64,000 nucleotides of DNA from Colwellia sp. 75C3. GTDB lineage: Bacteria; Pseudomonadota; Gammaproteobacteria; Enterobacterales; Alteromonadaceae. A model generated the notes under the pieces. That model was not told the DNA's origin. It did no database searches and saw only the letters and a list, made by a program, of their open reading frames with translations. The translations under genes were made by a program, and so were the position numbers. The DNA lies in the NCBI RefSeq assembly GCF_002836255.1, contig NZ_PJAU01000060.1, forward strand, positions 186,001-250,000, written 5' to 3'. This document shows, in pieces, positions 17,861-26,691 of this stretch. How positions within the stretch are numbered: the first letter of the stretch is position 1; each line of letters begins with the position of its first letter.

Positions 17861-18089
17861 AAGTATAGTTTGGCTAATTATATTTGCCGAAGTGTTGATG
17901 CTTTTAAAGTAGCTTACCCTAAGGGTTAAGTCCCATGAACGAACAGTTTCGATAGAGTTTATGCGCTTAATATTTCATTTTTCTTTACAGTTTCGTTATA
18001 AGTTTTTAGGCGAATTTCATGGCAAAAGCTTACATATGAAAGTTATTGTGTAATAATACAGGTGCGGTAACAATTTTTTGGAGGCTAAC
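17861..18089. other. Intergenic stretch
   Basis: About 230 bp between the inverted-repeat element and the small ORF at 18090. It probably carries the promoter of that ORF; I see no recognisable motif. Confidence 0.3.
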
Positions 18090-18251
18090 ATGGCCCATGA
18101 GGAAAGACGTAATATGTCAAAACATACTGATGCTAGTGTAGATAACTGTAATGATGATCAGAAGTCAGCGTTAGAACAATTAGCCGATGCAAACCATGAA
18201 ATTGAAGACTTAAAGTTACAAATCGCTTGGCTTGAGCGTTCTTACGAGTAG
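18090..18251 (+). CDS. Small coiled-coil protein, unknown
   Basis: 53-codon ORF with an excellent ribosome site (GGAGG at 18080-18084, 5 nt before ATG). The acidic N-terminal half is followed by a heptad-like helix ALEQLADANHEIEDLKLQIA and WLERSYE, a short coiled coil resembling SlyX-type proteins in style but not clearly in sequence. A T-rich hairpin terminator lies 85 bp after the stop, so it looks like a complete single-gene unit. Function unknown. Confidence 0.6.
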   Translation: MAHEERRNMSKHTDASVDNCNDDQKSALEQLADANHEIEDLKLQIAWLERSYE

Positions 18252-18335
18252 TTGTTCTAGCGTTTACCTATTGACTAATTACTTCAATATTAGTTATTAA
18301 TTAGCGGGTAAACAGCACAAAAGCTCAATAGATTG

Positions 18336-18370
18336 AAAAGACAAATATAGTTTATATATTTGTCTTTTTT
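18336..18370 (+). terminator. Terminator after the small coiled-coil ORF
   Basis: AAAAGACAAATATA and TATATTTGTCTTTT form a 14-bp stem followed by extra T residues. Confidence 0.75.
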
Positions 18371-18547
18371 GCTTTTAAATGATCGCCGCTATGAAAGTTA
18401 TCATTTTTATTTTACTTTGACTGTTATATTGACGAAAAAAACACGTTTCATTCGATAAATTATTTGCATATCTTTGGGTTCATGCTATTTTCCCTGCATT
18501 GCGTTTAAAACACTATTATTAACAATAAATTCAGAGGAAGTCATCTT

Positions 18548-19123
18548 ATGCCAAAGGCAAGCGATATAAAGAAAAATGCTGCAATAGAGCACAACGGTAA
18601 AGTGTTAATTGTTAGAGATATTACCCGTTCAGTACCACAAGGTCGTGCAGGCGGAAGTTTATATAGAATGCGTTTATACGATGTAGTTACTGGCGGTAAA
18701 GTGGATGAAACTTTTAAAGCTGAAGATATGTTGAATTTTGCCGACTTAAGCCGTCGTCCATCAATGTTTTCTTATATCGATGGTGATCAATATGTCTTTA
18801 TGGATAATGAAGATTACACGCCGTATAACTTAGATAAAGAAGCTATTGCTGATGAAATTCTTTTTATCGATGAAGAGACTCAAGGAATATCTGTCATCAT
18901 AGTTGACGATGCACCTGTAGGAATAGCCCTTCCTGCCAGTGTTGAATTACTGATTACAGAAACAGACCCTTCGATTAAAGGTGCCTCAGCAAGTGCTCGT
19001 ACTAAACCTGCATTGCTTTCTACTGGATTAACTATTCAAGTACCTGAGCATATTTCAACGGGCGATAAAGTTAAAGTAAATACAGAAGAACGCAAGTTTA
19101 TGGGTCGAGCTGACTCTAAGTAA
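18548..19123 (+). CDS. yeiP: Elongation factor P-like protein YeiP (EfpL)
   Basis: 191 residues, collinear with E. coli YeiP. The three OB/KOW-like domains are evident: an N-terminal KOW domain with the loop [16 protein letters not shown], a central [12 protein letters not shown] strand set, and the C-terminal block [20 protein letters not shown] typical of EF-P proteins. By family it binds stalled ribosomes between P and E sites and eases peptide-bond formation at proline-containing stretches. GAGGAAG precedes the ATG. Monocistronic, with its own weak terminator. Confidence 0.93.
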   Translation: MPKASDIKKNAAIEHNGKVLIVRDITRSVPQGRAGGSLYRMRLYDVVTGGKVDETFKAEDMLNFADLSRRPSMFSYIDGDQYVFMDNEDYTPYNLDKEAIADEILFIDEETQGISVIIVDDAPVGIALPASVELLITETDPSIKGASASARTKPALLSTGLTIQVPEHISTGDKVKVNTEERKFMGRADSK

Positions 19124-19153
19124 TAAATTTTTACTTATACCTGCACCAATAAA

Positions 19154-19177
19154 ATGCCCGACTATTCGGGTATTTTT
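19154..19177 (+). terminator. Weak terminator after yeiP
   Basis: CCCGA/TCGGG stem with an ACTAT-type loop and TATTTTTAT tail, about 30 bp after the yeiP stop. Confidence 0.55.
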
Positions 19178-19257
19178 ATGCTCGAAATCAGCGTTTTAAA
19201 GAACTTAAATACAAATTAATAGCGAGTTATTAGCTATTTGAATAATGAGGTTAAATC

Positions 19258-20163
19258 ATGAGCGATTCAGTTTATTCTATTGGCAAAAAAGGCCAAGCAT
19301 GGGCAGATACAGAGAAAACGTTATGGTGTGCGAAACAAAACATTAAGCGCTCTTATCAAGACGAAGTATTAGCAAAGCTTGAATTATTAACCTCTTCATT
19401 TGATATGATTCAATACGGAAGTTTATCACTTGATGAAAGCCGTTATCCTTTGTATGCCATGCAAAGTAAAAATTGGCAAACCAATAATAAAACAGTGTTA
19501 GTGACTGGCGGTGTACATGGTTATGAAACCAGTGGCGTTCAAGGTGCAATTCGTTTTTTAGAAACGAGTGCTAATGACTTTTGTGAACAATTTAATATCA
19601 TTGTAGTGCCATGTGTTAGCCCTTGGGGTTATGAAACAATTAATCGTTGGAATAACGATGCGGTTGATCCAAATCGTTCGTTTTATCCTGATAGTCCAGC
19701 ACAAGAATCTGCCGCACTAATGTCTTTCATTGCCGAACTAGATGTCGATATTGCTATGCATATTGATTTACATGAAACTACTGATACAGATAATAGTGAA
19801 TTTAGACCTGCGCTTGCTGCCCGTGATGCTATCGAACAAAAAAGCTGGAATATCCCTGATGGTTTTTATCTAGTGGGTGATTCAACTAAGCCTGAAGCAG
19901 ACTTTCAATTTGCAATTAATCAAGCGGTAGCAAAAGTAACTCACATAGCGCCGGCTGATAGTAATGATAAATTGATCGGTGTTGATATTGAGCAACTTGG
20001 CGTTATAAATTACGCAGGAAGAGAACTAGGTTTATGTATGGGGTTAACTGATGCGCCATACGTTACTACGACAGAGGTTTACCCAGACAGCCCGTTAGTC
20101 GATGATGAAAACTGTATCAAGGCACAAGTTACTGCGATATCTGCTGCAATAATGTTTCTTTAA
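19258..20163 (+). CDS. M14-type zinc carboxypeptidase/deacylase
   Basis: 301 residues. Zn ligands are visible as His and Glu in GGVHGYETSG and His in AMHIDLHETTD; DPNRSFYP carries the Asn-Arg that binds the substrate carboxylate, and TTEVYPDSP has the catalytic Glu. This is the M14/AstE-AspA layout, used to remove a C-terminal residue or an N-acyl group. It lacks a signal peptide, so it should be cytosolic. A strong bidirectional terminator separates it from flgT, which converges on it. Substrate unknown. Confidence 0.8.
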   Translation: MSDSVYSIGKKGQAWADTEKTLWCAKQNIKRSYQDEVLAKLELLTSSFDMIQYGSLSLDESRYPLYAMQSKNWQTNNKTVLVTGGVHGYETSGVQGAIRFLETSANDFCEQFNIIVVPCVSPWGYETINRWNNDAVDPNRSFYPDSPAQESAALMSFIAELDVDIAMHIDLHETTDTDNSEFRPALAARDAIEQKSWNIPDGFYLVGDSTKPEADFQFAINQAVAKVTHIAPADSNDKLIGVDIEQLGVINYAGRELGLCMGLTDAPYVTTTEVYPDSPLVDDENCIKAQVTAISAAIMFL

Positions 20164-20193
20164 TCGTATTTAATACCGTTTGGTATGACTTAT

Positions 20194-20228
20194 AAAAGGC
20201 CTACTAAGTGATACTTAGTAGGCCTTTT
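20194..20228. terminator. Bidirectional terminator between the M14 gene and flgT
   Basis: AAAAGGCCTACTAAGT and its perfect 16-nt complement flank a GAT loop, with A and T runs at the ends, so it can end both converging genes. Confidence 0.9.
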
Positions 20229-20260
20229 TATTGTTTTATTCTAACATTTTTTATAGATAA

Positions 20261-21436
20261 TTAGTTTTCATAACGTACCGCTAAATCATCTATCTGAATA
20301 TTTCCGAATAAGCTACCATCCGGTGTTATAGCTGTTGCTGTTTGTCTCGTTAGCTTAGTTACTCTCACTTTATAAGGACTTACGTTAAAACCAGCGTATG
20401 ACTTTCCTGAATTGTTAGTAAAATGCGTTAAATGTAACAAGCTAAATTCATCACCTATTTTCAAGCCATGATCTCTACCTAAGTTAATGGTAATTTGGTT
20501 GCCTTGTACTTGAATTATTTTACCTCTGCTTGGTTCACACATAATATTTTCATCGATATCTTTAATAACGTTATCGATAATATTTTCAATCATCATTCCA
20601 TATTCACTTTGCCAAAAAACATTACCATTTACGTCAACTTTCATGCGTTTGTTAAACGTCCATGGAGCGGTATCTTGATAACCTTGATGCCAAACTAGTT
20701 CACCATTTAAGCCGTTATATAAATATAAAGTCATGGAAAAATTTCTTGGGTAAACACCTTGTTGCCAAAACATCCAACCATTTGTGGCTTGTTGATCGAA
20801 TGAAAGATTAGTTATTTCACTAAACATTATATATTGGCTATCTGTAGTTTCACTCAAGGATTGCGTTAATTGAGCAATTTCATCACTTGCTAAGCTATTA
20901 TTAAGACGAGAAAATTCAGTTTTATTATTGAGTATACTACTCGCTTTGGTAAATGAACTTTGCTGGTTAAGTTGTTTAGCAAGTTTACCCATAACCGCTT
21001 TATCAATTGAGTACATTTCACCTATGCTAGCCTGTTCTCTTTGTAGCAAGTTACTGCGGGTAATTAATAGTGATTTTTTAAAGTTTATCGCAAAACATTT
21101 TTTATCTTGTGGGAATATATCTGCGCGAATTGTCACTGTGATAAGATTGTCACTGTGTACCTCATCAACTAGTTCGATAGAGTTGACACTGCCACTTGCT
21201 CTGATATTGATTTGATCTTGCGTCAATAAACCATTAACGACTTGTTGAACACTCGAAACACTAGCACCTGATACAAGTAAGGCTTTTTTTAGGGCATTCT
21301 CAACCGCTTTAGTACGGGCAAGCTCAATATTTATATCATTGGTGCGAGCATGCCCCTGAGTCTCGTACCATTGACTACTAGCAGAAAAACTGCAGCATAA
21401 GCTGAGAATAATTAAGTGTTTTATGAACGTGTGCAT
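20261..21436 (-). CDS. flgT: Flagellar H-ring/assembly protein FlgT
   Basis: 391 residues, periplasmic. Signal peptide FIKHLIILSLCCSFSASS, then QWYETQGHAR and the ARTKAVENALKKALLVSGASV block that opens FlgT. Three-domain FlgT makes the H-ring around the basal body of Vibrio polar flagella and supports stator assembly and outer-membrane rings. It is divergent from flgP across 353 bp, the usual arrangement near flgOP in Vibrio-type loci, though no flgO is visible here. Confidence 0.9.
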   Translation of the reverse strand: MHTFIKHLIILSLCCSFSASSQWYETQGHARTNDINIELARTKAVENALKKALLVSGASVSSVQQVVNGLLTQDQINIRASGSVNSIELVDEVHSDNLITVTIRADIFPQDKKCFAINFKKSLLITRSNLLQREQASIGEMYSIDKAVMGKLAKQLNQQSSFTKASSILNNKTEFSRLNNSLASDEIAQLTQSLSETTDSQYIMFSEITNLSFDQQATNGWMFWQQGVYPRNFSMTLYLYNGLNGELVWHQGYQDTAPWTFNKRMKVDVNGNVFWQSEYGMMIENIIDNVIKDIDENIMCEPSRGKIIQVQGNQITINLGRDHGLKIGDEFSLLHLTHFTNNSGKSYAGFNVSPYKVRVTKLTRQTATAITPDGSLFGNIQIDDLAVRYEN

Positions 21437-21521
21437 AGTTTTTCATATTCCTATTTAGCGTTAACCCGTTTACTTGATTTATATCGGGAGTAGCGCTCTT
21501 TTTATCAACTAACACTGATTA

Positions 21522-21537
21522 TGCATATTTCATGCCC
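21522..21537 (-). promoter_or_regulatory. Possible sigma-54 promoter for flgT
   Basis: On the - strand GGGCATGAAATATGCA has GG and GC with the required 10-nt gap, but the -24 box is GGGCAT rather than TGGCAC. It lies about 85 bp upstream of the flgT start. Confidence 0.35.
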
Positions 21538-21560
21538 TTCATCTTATAATTGATTTACCT

Positions 21561-21599
21561 AGTCAGAATTCTTGGCTTAGAATGTGCATTATTCTGACT
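21561..21599 (+). promoter_or_regulatory. Sigma-54-type promoter for flgP framed by a 9-bp inverted repeat
   Basis: TTGGCTTAGAATGTGCA (21572-21588) has the -24 GG and -12 GC at the right distance (TGGC...TGCA). It is enclosed by AGTCAGAAT (21561-21569) and ATTCTGACT (21591-21599), which could form a hairpin or an operator. The flgP start lies about 190 bp downstream. Confidence 0.5.
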
Positions 21600-21789
21600 A
21601 TTGAACTTAATAAAGTATCGCTATAGTTATACATGTAAGGCTACTTTATACAGGGAATAACATGATAAAAAGAATAATTAAAATTTAATTTTTTCATTAA
21701 TTTAAATACTATGGTTAACTCGAGTCAGGTAGGAGTTATCTGGACGCCAGATAATTGACTACATAATCATTACTATCAAAGGAATACAT

Positions 21790-22257
21790 ATGAGTAACTC
21801 ATTAACTCGCTCAATCCTTATTTTGAGTACACTTTTATTGACCAGTGCATGCTCTCTTGTTTACGATAAACACGTACAGTGGCAAACTGTAAAACCTGAG
21901 GTTTATCCTGTACTTTATGCAACAGGTTTTGCTCCTATTAGTATGCAAAAATCAACCCATGAAACCCAACGGATGCTGATGGCAATTAAAGCGTCTAAAA
22001 TTGCCGCTTATGCGGAACTTGCTGAACAAGTATATGGTCAGCAAATTGCTGGTAAGGTAACCATGGCGGATTTATTAATTGAAGAACAGCAATTAAAGGC
22101 TTCAGTTCAAGGGATTATTCGAGGTGCCAAGGTAATAAAAAGCTACCCAATAGGTGATGTATATACGACGGAATTACAGCTGAACTTCGAAGATGTTTAT
22201 AATATATATCAAGCGAACCAGAATAGAAAAGAAATCAAAGAAGTAACACACTTCTAG
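21790..22257 (+). CDS. flgP: Flagellar outer-membrane lipoprotein FlgP
   Basis: 155 residues with a lipoprotein signal (ILILSTLLLTSAC, lipobox Cys about 21). The body has the LPP20/FlgP fold: YATGFAPISMQ, then an AIKASKIAAYAELAEQVYGQ helix and VQGIIRGAKVIKSYPIGDVYTTELQ. FlgP forms outer-membrane basal disks or the T/H-ring region in Vibrio and Campylobacter. AAAGGA precedes the ATG. It stands alone between divergent flgT and convergent flgN. Confidence 0.88.
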   Translation: MSNSLTRSILILSTLLLTSACSLVYDKHVQWQTVKPEVYPVLYATGFAPISMQKSTHETQRMLMAIKASKIAAYAELAEQVYGQQIAGKVTMADLLIEEQQLKASVQGIIRGAKVIKSYPIGDVYTTELQLNFEDVYNIYQANQNRKEIKEVTHF

Positions 22258-22316
22258 ATAGCTTGGAGACAAGTAGGCTTTATTTGGGCTGTTAACCTAT
22301 TTACTATTACTAACAC

Positions 22317-22354
22317 TAAAAAGGGCGTTAATCATAAAGATTAATGCCCTTTTT
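22317..22354. terminator. Bidirectional terminator between flgP and flgN
   Basis: AAAAGGGCGTTAATC and GATTAATGCCCTTTT pair (one mismatch) around ATAAA, with A and T runs at both ends; it serves the converging genes. Confidence 0.85.
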
Positions 22355-22376
22355 GTAATAAGTTACTTTAGTAACG

Positions 22377-22823
22377 TTAGGCTTTTAATCCTAAACTAGA
22401 GAGTCCTGCACTTTTTTTACCCTTCTTATCATAAGTAATTGCGTTCTTATTATGATTTTCTAATAGGCTCGTTTTCATGCGTTCTACCGCAAGTTGAGAC
22501 TGCTGGATAATTTGGCCATTTACTCGATTTTGTTGTTGGCAATGGTTCAATAACTCGGTTATCTCGGCAAGTTCTTGAGTTAACTTTCCTGCTGCTTTGT
22601 CTTGAGCAAAAGCTTGGTTTTGACCTATTTCTTGATCAAGCTGCTGGATTTCTAATAATAAGGTGTTCTTTTCTTGGCTAATAGTAAGCAGCTCTTGTGG
22701 ATCATGCTGCTGTAGTATTTGCTTTTCATTAGCAATAATTTGCACTAACAACGTTAATTGCTGATGTTGTTTTGCTACCAATTCGGTGGGTGTTAACCCC
22801 TGAGACATTGAGTTTGATAACAT
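22377..22823 (-). CDS. flgN: Flagellar export chaperone FlgN
   Basis: 148 residues, almost wholly alpha-helical and Gln/Leu-rich (LVAKQHQQLTLLVQIIANEK, LLEIQQLDQEIGQ). Length, composition and place just downstream of flgM identify FlgN, the cytosolic chaperone that keeps the hook-filament junction proteins FlgK and FlgL ready for export. AAAGG lies upstream of the ATG. The C-terminal tail (KKGKKSAGLSSLGLKA) is basic, as is usual. Confidence 0.85.
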   Translation of the reverse strand: MLSNSMSQGLTPTELVAKQHQQLTLLVQIIANEKQILQQHDPQELLTISQEKNTLLLEIQQLDQEIGQNQAFAQDKAAGKLTQELAEITELLNHCQQQNRVNGQIIQQSQLAVERMKTSLLENHNKNAITYDKKGKKSAGLSSLGLKA

Positions 22824-22872
22824 AAGGTTGACCTTTGATTTAACTATAAATGATTTGCTTTACAGTCTATCG

Positions 22873-23181
22873 TTAATCAAGGTTGAATTCAAAGTTAGCA
22901 ATGCTAGCAGCTAATTTTTCTGGATTAACTTTATACTCACCAGATATGATAGCTTTTTTCAGTTCATCAACTTTCTGTTGGTTAATCACTGGCGCATCAG
23001 CCGCTTTTTTTTGCAATTCGTTAAGCTGCTTTGCTTGCGGGGTAATCGACACAGAATCTTGCCCTGTATTTTTCACTTGCGCATTAGTTGAGGCAGTTTG
23101 AGTTGTTTGCTGCTTTACTTGCTGTTGCTGTGTTTGTTGAACTTGATTGCTTGAATTCAAGTTGTTGATATTTATAGCCAT
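22873..23181 (-). CDS. flgM: Anti-sigma-28 factor FlgM
   Basis: 102 residues from MAININNLNSS, which has AAAGGA at correct spacing. The in-frame upstream ATG at 23244 lies within the sigma-28 promoter and is not used. The C-terminal half DSVSITPQAKQLNELQ and KVDELKKAIISGEYKVNPEKLAASI is the FlgM sigma-28 binding region. FlgM holds FliA inactive until the hook is complete and is then exported. The low-complexity Gln run after the start is unusual but outside the binding part. It is followed by flgN. Confidence 0.92.
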   Translation of the reverse strand: MAININNLNSSNQVQQTQQQQVKQQTTQTASTNAQVKNTGQDSVSITPQAKQLNELQKKAADAPVINQQKVDELKKAIISGEYKVNPEKLAASIANFEFNLD

Positions 23182-23233
23182 GATTTCATCCTTTAACAAT
23201 GAAATGATATTTAAAAAGAGTTCTAGTAACTTG

Positions 23234-23260
23234 TTATCGGCCACTACTGAGATAACTTTA
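23234..23260 (-). promoter_or_regulatory. Sigma-28 (FliA) promoter of flgM
   Basis: On the - strand TAAAGTTA, an 11-nt spacer and GCCGATAA match the FliA consensus almost perfectly (TAAAGTTT-N11-GCCGATAA). It lies about 55 bp upstream of the flgM start, allowing FliA autoregulation through FlgM. Confidence 0.9.
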
Positions 23261-23384
23261 GCTAAAAAGGATAATAAAGTAAAAAAAATACTATGGCTAA
23301 CTTTGCCTGTGATTACTTTGTAAGTAACGTTTTGTAAACAGTAGTTTATTTATAGCAATTAATGTACTTGGTATTACACAGATA

Positions 23385-24077
23385 TTATAGATTAATTACC
23401 ACTTGGTTAATAGTTTTGACGCGAGGAGTAATCACTTTCTTTGAACGAGTGTTTTTGACTCTTATTTGTTCGTTGATATTACCGGAACTTAAAGCAACTC
23501 CCCGGGTTTTAATACTAAAATTATCTGATGATGCAATGATCGTCACGACATCACCTTTGCATATTAAGCAGAAACTTTTTTTACTGATTGCTTTACCTTT
23601 GGCAATTCGCTTTTTCGCTTTAGCGCCAAAAACAATATTTATATCAGTTAGCTTATCACCCCTAATTCTATTAATAGGCATATAGGCTAACTCAATATTA
23701 CTTTCGTCAAGCTTGTCTCCTTTACTAATTGTGCTTGTAGCAATTAAAACAGCTTTAGTTATTTCAACTTTTGCCGATAAATATACTTTCCATGGTATTG
23801 ATTCATCACAACTAATCTTAATATTTACGTTTATCGCTCTATTTTTTTCAGGTATATTTGCAGTTAAAGGAATTTTACAGGGTTTAATAACAATTCTAGG
23901 GTCTAAGTGTGCAACTGAAATACGCACCCTTTCTTCTTCAGTTGAAGGAAAACGCTCTGCTAAATAAGCTTTGGCAAAATGCTCAATAAAAGCACCATCT
24001 AGCTCAGTTGCAACAGCAATTGTTTGCTTAATGAGCAATAAGAATGAAAATATTAAAAAAAGTTTGGTATAGCGCAT
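23385..24077 (-). CDS. flgA: P-ring assembly chaperone FlgA
   Basis: 230 residues, periplasmic. Signal peptide KLFLIFSFLLLIKQTIA, then an N-terminal domain with EHFAKAYLAERFP and a C-terminal SAF domain (VLIATSTISKGDKLDESNIE, then GKAISKKSFC). FlgA binds FlgI in the periplasm and helps the P-ring form. It has its own unit, upstream of and separate from flgM. It ends in VKTINQVVINL, as is usual. Confidence 0.9.
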   Translation of the reverse strand: MRYTKLFLIFSFLLLIKQTIAVATELDGAFIEHFAKAYLAERFPSTEEERVRISVAHLDPRIVIKPCKIPLTANIPEKNRAINVNIKISCDESIPWKVYLSAKVEITKAVLIATSTISKGDKLDESNIELAYMPINRIRGDKLTDINIVFGAKAKKRIAKGKAISKKSFCLICKGDVVTIIASSDNFSIKTRGVALSSGNINEQIRVKNTRSKKVITPRVKTINQVVINL

Positions 24078-24284
24078 ATATTTTGTTATCTATCTTTAAG
24101 TAAATGCAAATAATCGTCTATGCTTAACCTAAGTCAGTAGTGTGAAATAAGGTTAAATCATGCGTCAAGTTTCAGACGCTTAGTGTGATTATCAACTCAA
24201 TAATTTAAATACAATTCAAGAATTGTGCCTTATGTGTTTATTTGGTTAAACATAATAAATGGTACGGTCTTATATGAGGCTCAT

Positions 24285-25214
24285 ATGGCAGGCATACTCG
24301 ATTCAGTAAATCAGCGTACGCAACTTGTTGGTGAAAACAGGTTAGAATTGTTACTTTTTAAACTTAATGGTCGGCAACGATTTGGTATTAATGTTTTTAA
24401 AGTACGTGAAGTGATGCCATGTCCGCGTTTAACTATATTACCTAAACAAGATGCCTTTATAAAAGGGGTTGCACATATTCGGGGACAAACTATATCCGTT
24501 ATTGATTTAAGCAAATCAACAGGCGGACCAGCAATTGAACAAACAGCAGAAAGTTTTATTATTATTGCTGAGTACAACCGCACTGTGCAAGGATTTCTCG
24601 TTGCCGGTGTTGAGCGCATAGTAACGTTAAGTTGGGCTGATGTTATGCCGCCACCGGAAGGAGCTGGCAAATCTAGTTACTTAACAGCGGTGACTGAAAT
24701 AGATGGTCAAATGGTATCAATATTAGATGTTGAGAAAATTTTAAATGAAATTAATCCAGTCTCAACTGAAGTAAGTGAAGACATCATTGATGCCTCTGTT
24801 GGTGAAAGCTTAGGCGATAAGCTAGTGATGATTGCAGATGACTCAACTGTTGCAAGAAATCAAGTAAGAAGAGCACTTGAGCCGTTAGGTATTAATATGG
24901 TTTTAGCTAAAAATGGTCGTGATGCTCTAGATCAGTTAACAGCTATTGAAGCGACTTGTGAAAATAGTATTACTGAAAAAGTGGCGTTGATGATCTCTGA
25001 TATCGAAATGCCAGAAATGGATGGTTATACCTTAACTGCAGAAGTAAAAGGTAATCCACGTATGGCAAAAATGCCTATTATCTTACACACATCATTGAGT
25101 GGGGTATTTAATAATGCCATGGTTGAAAAAGTTGGAGCAGAAGACTTTATTCCGAAGTTTCATCCAGATGAACTAGCAACAGCTGTGAAAAAATGGTTAA
25201 AAATAGAAGATTAA
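24285..25214 (+). CDS. cheV: Chemotaxis coupling/response-regulator protein CheV
   Basis: 309 residues from MAGILDSVNQRT; GAGG at 24276 supports this start over the in-frame ATG 60 bp upstream. The N-terminal CheW domain (about 20-160: LLLFKLNGRQRFGINVFKV, HIRGQTISVIDLS) couples receptors to CheA, and the C-terminal receiver (about 185-305) has the acidic pair VMIADDS, the phospho-acceptor Asp in MISDIEMPEMDG, the Thr/Ser of LHTSLSG and the Lys in FIPKFHP. CheV adjusts receptor-kinase coupling. It is followed by cheR. Confidence 0.93.
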   Translation: MAGILDSVNQRTQLVGENRLELLLFKLNGRQRFGINVFKVREVMPCPRLTILPKQDAFIKGVAHIRGQTISVIDLSKSTGGPAIEQTAESFIIIAEYNRTVQGFLVAGVERIVTLSWADVMPPPEGAGKSSYLTAVTEIDGQMVSILDVEKILNEINPVSTEVSEDIIDASVGESLGDKLVMIADDSTVARNQVRRALEPLGINMVLAKNGRDALDQLTAIEATCENSITEKVALMISDIEMPEMDGYTLTAEVKGNPRMAKMPIILHTSLSGVFNNAMVEKVGAEDFIPKFHPDELATAVKKWLKIED

Positions 25215-25306
25215 CGCTTCCTCTATTTGAATAGCCGTTACCTGAGTTAATGGCGACCTCCACTTTAAGGAGGGTTTGGAAAATATTAAATAAATAGGAA
25301 GTTATA

Positions 25307-26137
25307 GTGTCAGCAAGAGAACTTGATGAAAAAAGCTACAATCAATTTAGAACATTCTTAGAGCAGCAATGTGGCATAGTACTCGGTGACAAAAAGCAAT
25401 ATTTAGTTAAAAGCCGATTAGCTCCATTGATGGCTAAGTTTGAACTTAGTTCATTAAGTGAATTAGTTAATCGTACGCTCGCTCCTGTCGAGCGGCAAAT
25501 GCGTGCCGCCGTAATTGATGCCATGACCACAAATGAAACGTTATGGTTTCGTGATGACTACCCTTTTAAATTACTTCAAAGTAAGCTATTACCTGACTTT
25601 GCCAATCGTAAAACCCCTGTTAAAATTTGGTCCGCGGCCAGTTCTTCTGGTCAAGAGCCATACTCTATCGCTATGTCAGTATTAGAATATCAACAAAAAA
25701 ATCCAGGCGCTTTCCCGCGTGGAGTACAAGTCATTGGAACTGATATATCATCCACTATGCTAGAGCACTGTAAATATGGTCATTATGATAATTTAGCATT
25801 GGCGAGAGGGTTATCTGCAGAGCGTAAGAAACGTTTTTTTGAAGCAGGTGACAATGGTATGTTGAAGATAAAAGATGAAGTAAAAAAAATGGTCAGTTTT
25901 AGACCGCTAAATCTACTCAATAGTTATAGTTTAATGGGACGGTTCGATATTGTCTTTTGCCGTAATGTCTTAATTTACTTCTCCCCGGAGATTAAGGCGC
26001 AAATAATTAGTCAAATTCATGGCGTGTTGAATAGCGACGGTTACTTATTCTTAGGTGCTTCAGAGTCTTTATCAGGAATAAACCAAGATTTTTCTATGCT
26101 ACGCTGTAACCCTGGTATCGTTTACCAGAAAAAATAA
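25307..26137 (+). CDS. cheR: Chemotaxis protein methyltransferase CheR
   Basis: 276 residues starting with GTG at 25307 (AGGAAG lies upstream). The N-terminal helical CheR domain (FRTFLEQQCGIVL) is followed by the SAM-binding domain with KIWSAASSSGQEPYSIAMSV, VIGTDISSTML and FCRNVLIYF. It methylates glutamates of chemoreceptors for adaptation. cheV-cheR directly before flgB is the usual layout in Vibrio, Shewanella and Colwellia relatives. Confidence 0.94.
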   Translation: MSARELDEKSYNQFRTFLEQQCGIVLGDKKQYLVKSRLAPLMAKFELSSLSELVNRTLAPVERQMRAAVIDAMTTNETLWFRDDYPFKLLQSKLLPDFANRKTPVKIWSAASSSGQEPYSIAMSVLEYQQKNPGAFPRGVQVIGTDISSTMLEHCKYGHYDNLALARGLSAERKKRFFEAGDNGMLKIKDEVKKMVSFRPLNLLNSYSLMGRFDIVFCRNVLIYFSPEIKAQIISQIHGVLNSDGYLFLGASESLSGINQDFSMLRCNPGIVYQKK

Positions 26138-26238
26138 AAATCACTATTTATAGCTAAGAGCCATTTTTACTTGCTGTTAGCTATGTCATTTCCAATCCCT
26201 TCCTGCATTTTACTCCTCTCCACTGTTGATTTATTAAT

Positions 26239-26256
26239 TGGCATAAATATTGTATA
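26239..26256 (+). promoter_or_regulatory. Probable sigma-54 promoter of the flgBCDE operon
   Basis: TTGGCATAAATATTGTAT has -24 TTGGCA and a -12 element with TTGT in place of TTGC, correctly spaced, about 35 bp upstream of flgB. The C-to-T change weakens the match. Confidence 0.55.
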
Positions 26257-26290
26257 CCTTTAGCTACACGTACATCATTGTGAGGCTATT

Positions 26291-26689
26291 ATGGCTATAG
26301 GTTTTGATAAAGGCTTTCAACTGCATACGCAGGGCATGCTTATTCGCGCTCAACGTTCAGAAGTTATTGCTAGTAATATTGCCAATGCAGATACTCCAGG
26401 CTACAAAGCTAAAGGACTAGACTTTAAGCAAGCATTTGCGCAAGCCGCATCTAAACAGCAAATGGGCATGTCACGCACTAATGATAAGCACTTTGATGTA
26501 CGAACAGAGTTGAATAATTCTGTCGATTTTCGTGTGCCTAATCAGCCTGATACGGGTGACGGTAATACGGTTGACGTACAAGTAGAACGAAACTTGTTTC
26601 TAAAAAACTCAATGCAATACCAAGCAAGTATTCAATTTCTTGATGGTAAAATTAAAGCCATGAAGAAAGTTATCAGCGGAGGTCAATAA
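26291..26689 (+). CDS. flgB: Flagellar proximal rod protein FlgB
   Basis: 132 residues. The N-terminal helix has RSEVIASNIANADTPGYKAKG, the signature of rod and hook proteins, and the C-terminal helix has FLKNSMQYQASIQFLDGKIKAMKKVI. First structural gene of the rod operon; two bases separate its stop from flgC. GTGAGG precedes the ATG. Confidence 0.95.
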   Translation: MAIGFDKGFQLHTQGMLIRAQRSEVIASNIANADTPGYKAKGLDFKQAFAQAASKQQMGMSRTNDKHFDVRTELNNSVDFRVPNQPDTGDGNTVDVQVERNLFLKNSMQYQASIQFLDGKIKAMKKVISGGQ

Positions 26690-26691
26690 TT

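Noticed and set aside
24150..24215. TCAAGTTT...GTGATTAT upstream of cheV as a sigma-28 promoter
   Set aside because: The -10 part matches GCCGATAA too poorly to support a call.
26250..26258. Half of the ATTGTATAC palindrome near flgB as a fourth hydroxyproline operator
   Set aside because: Only the left half matches, and the bases form the -12 part of a sigma-54-like promoter; no symmetric right half.
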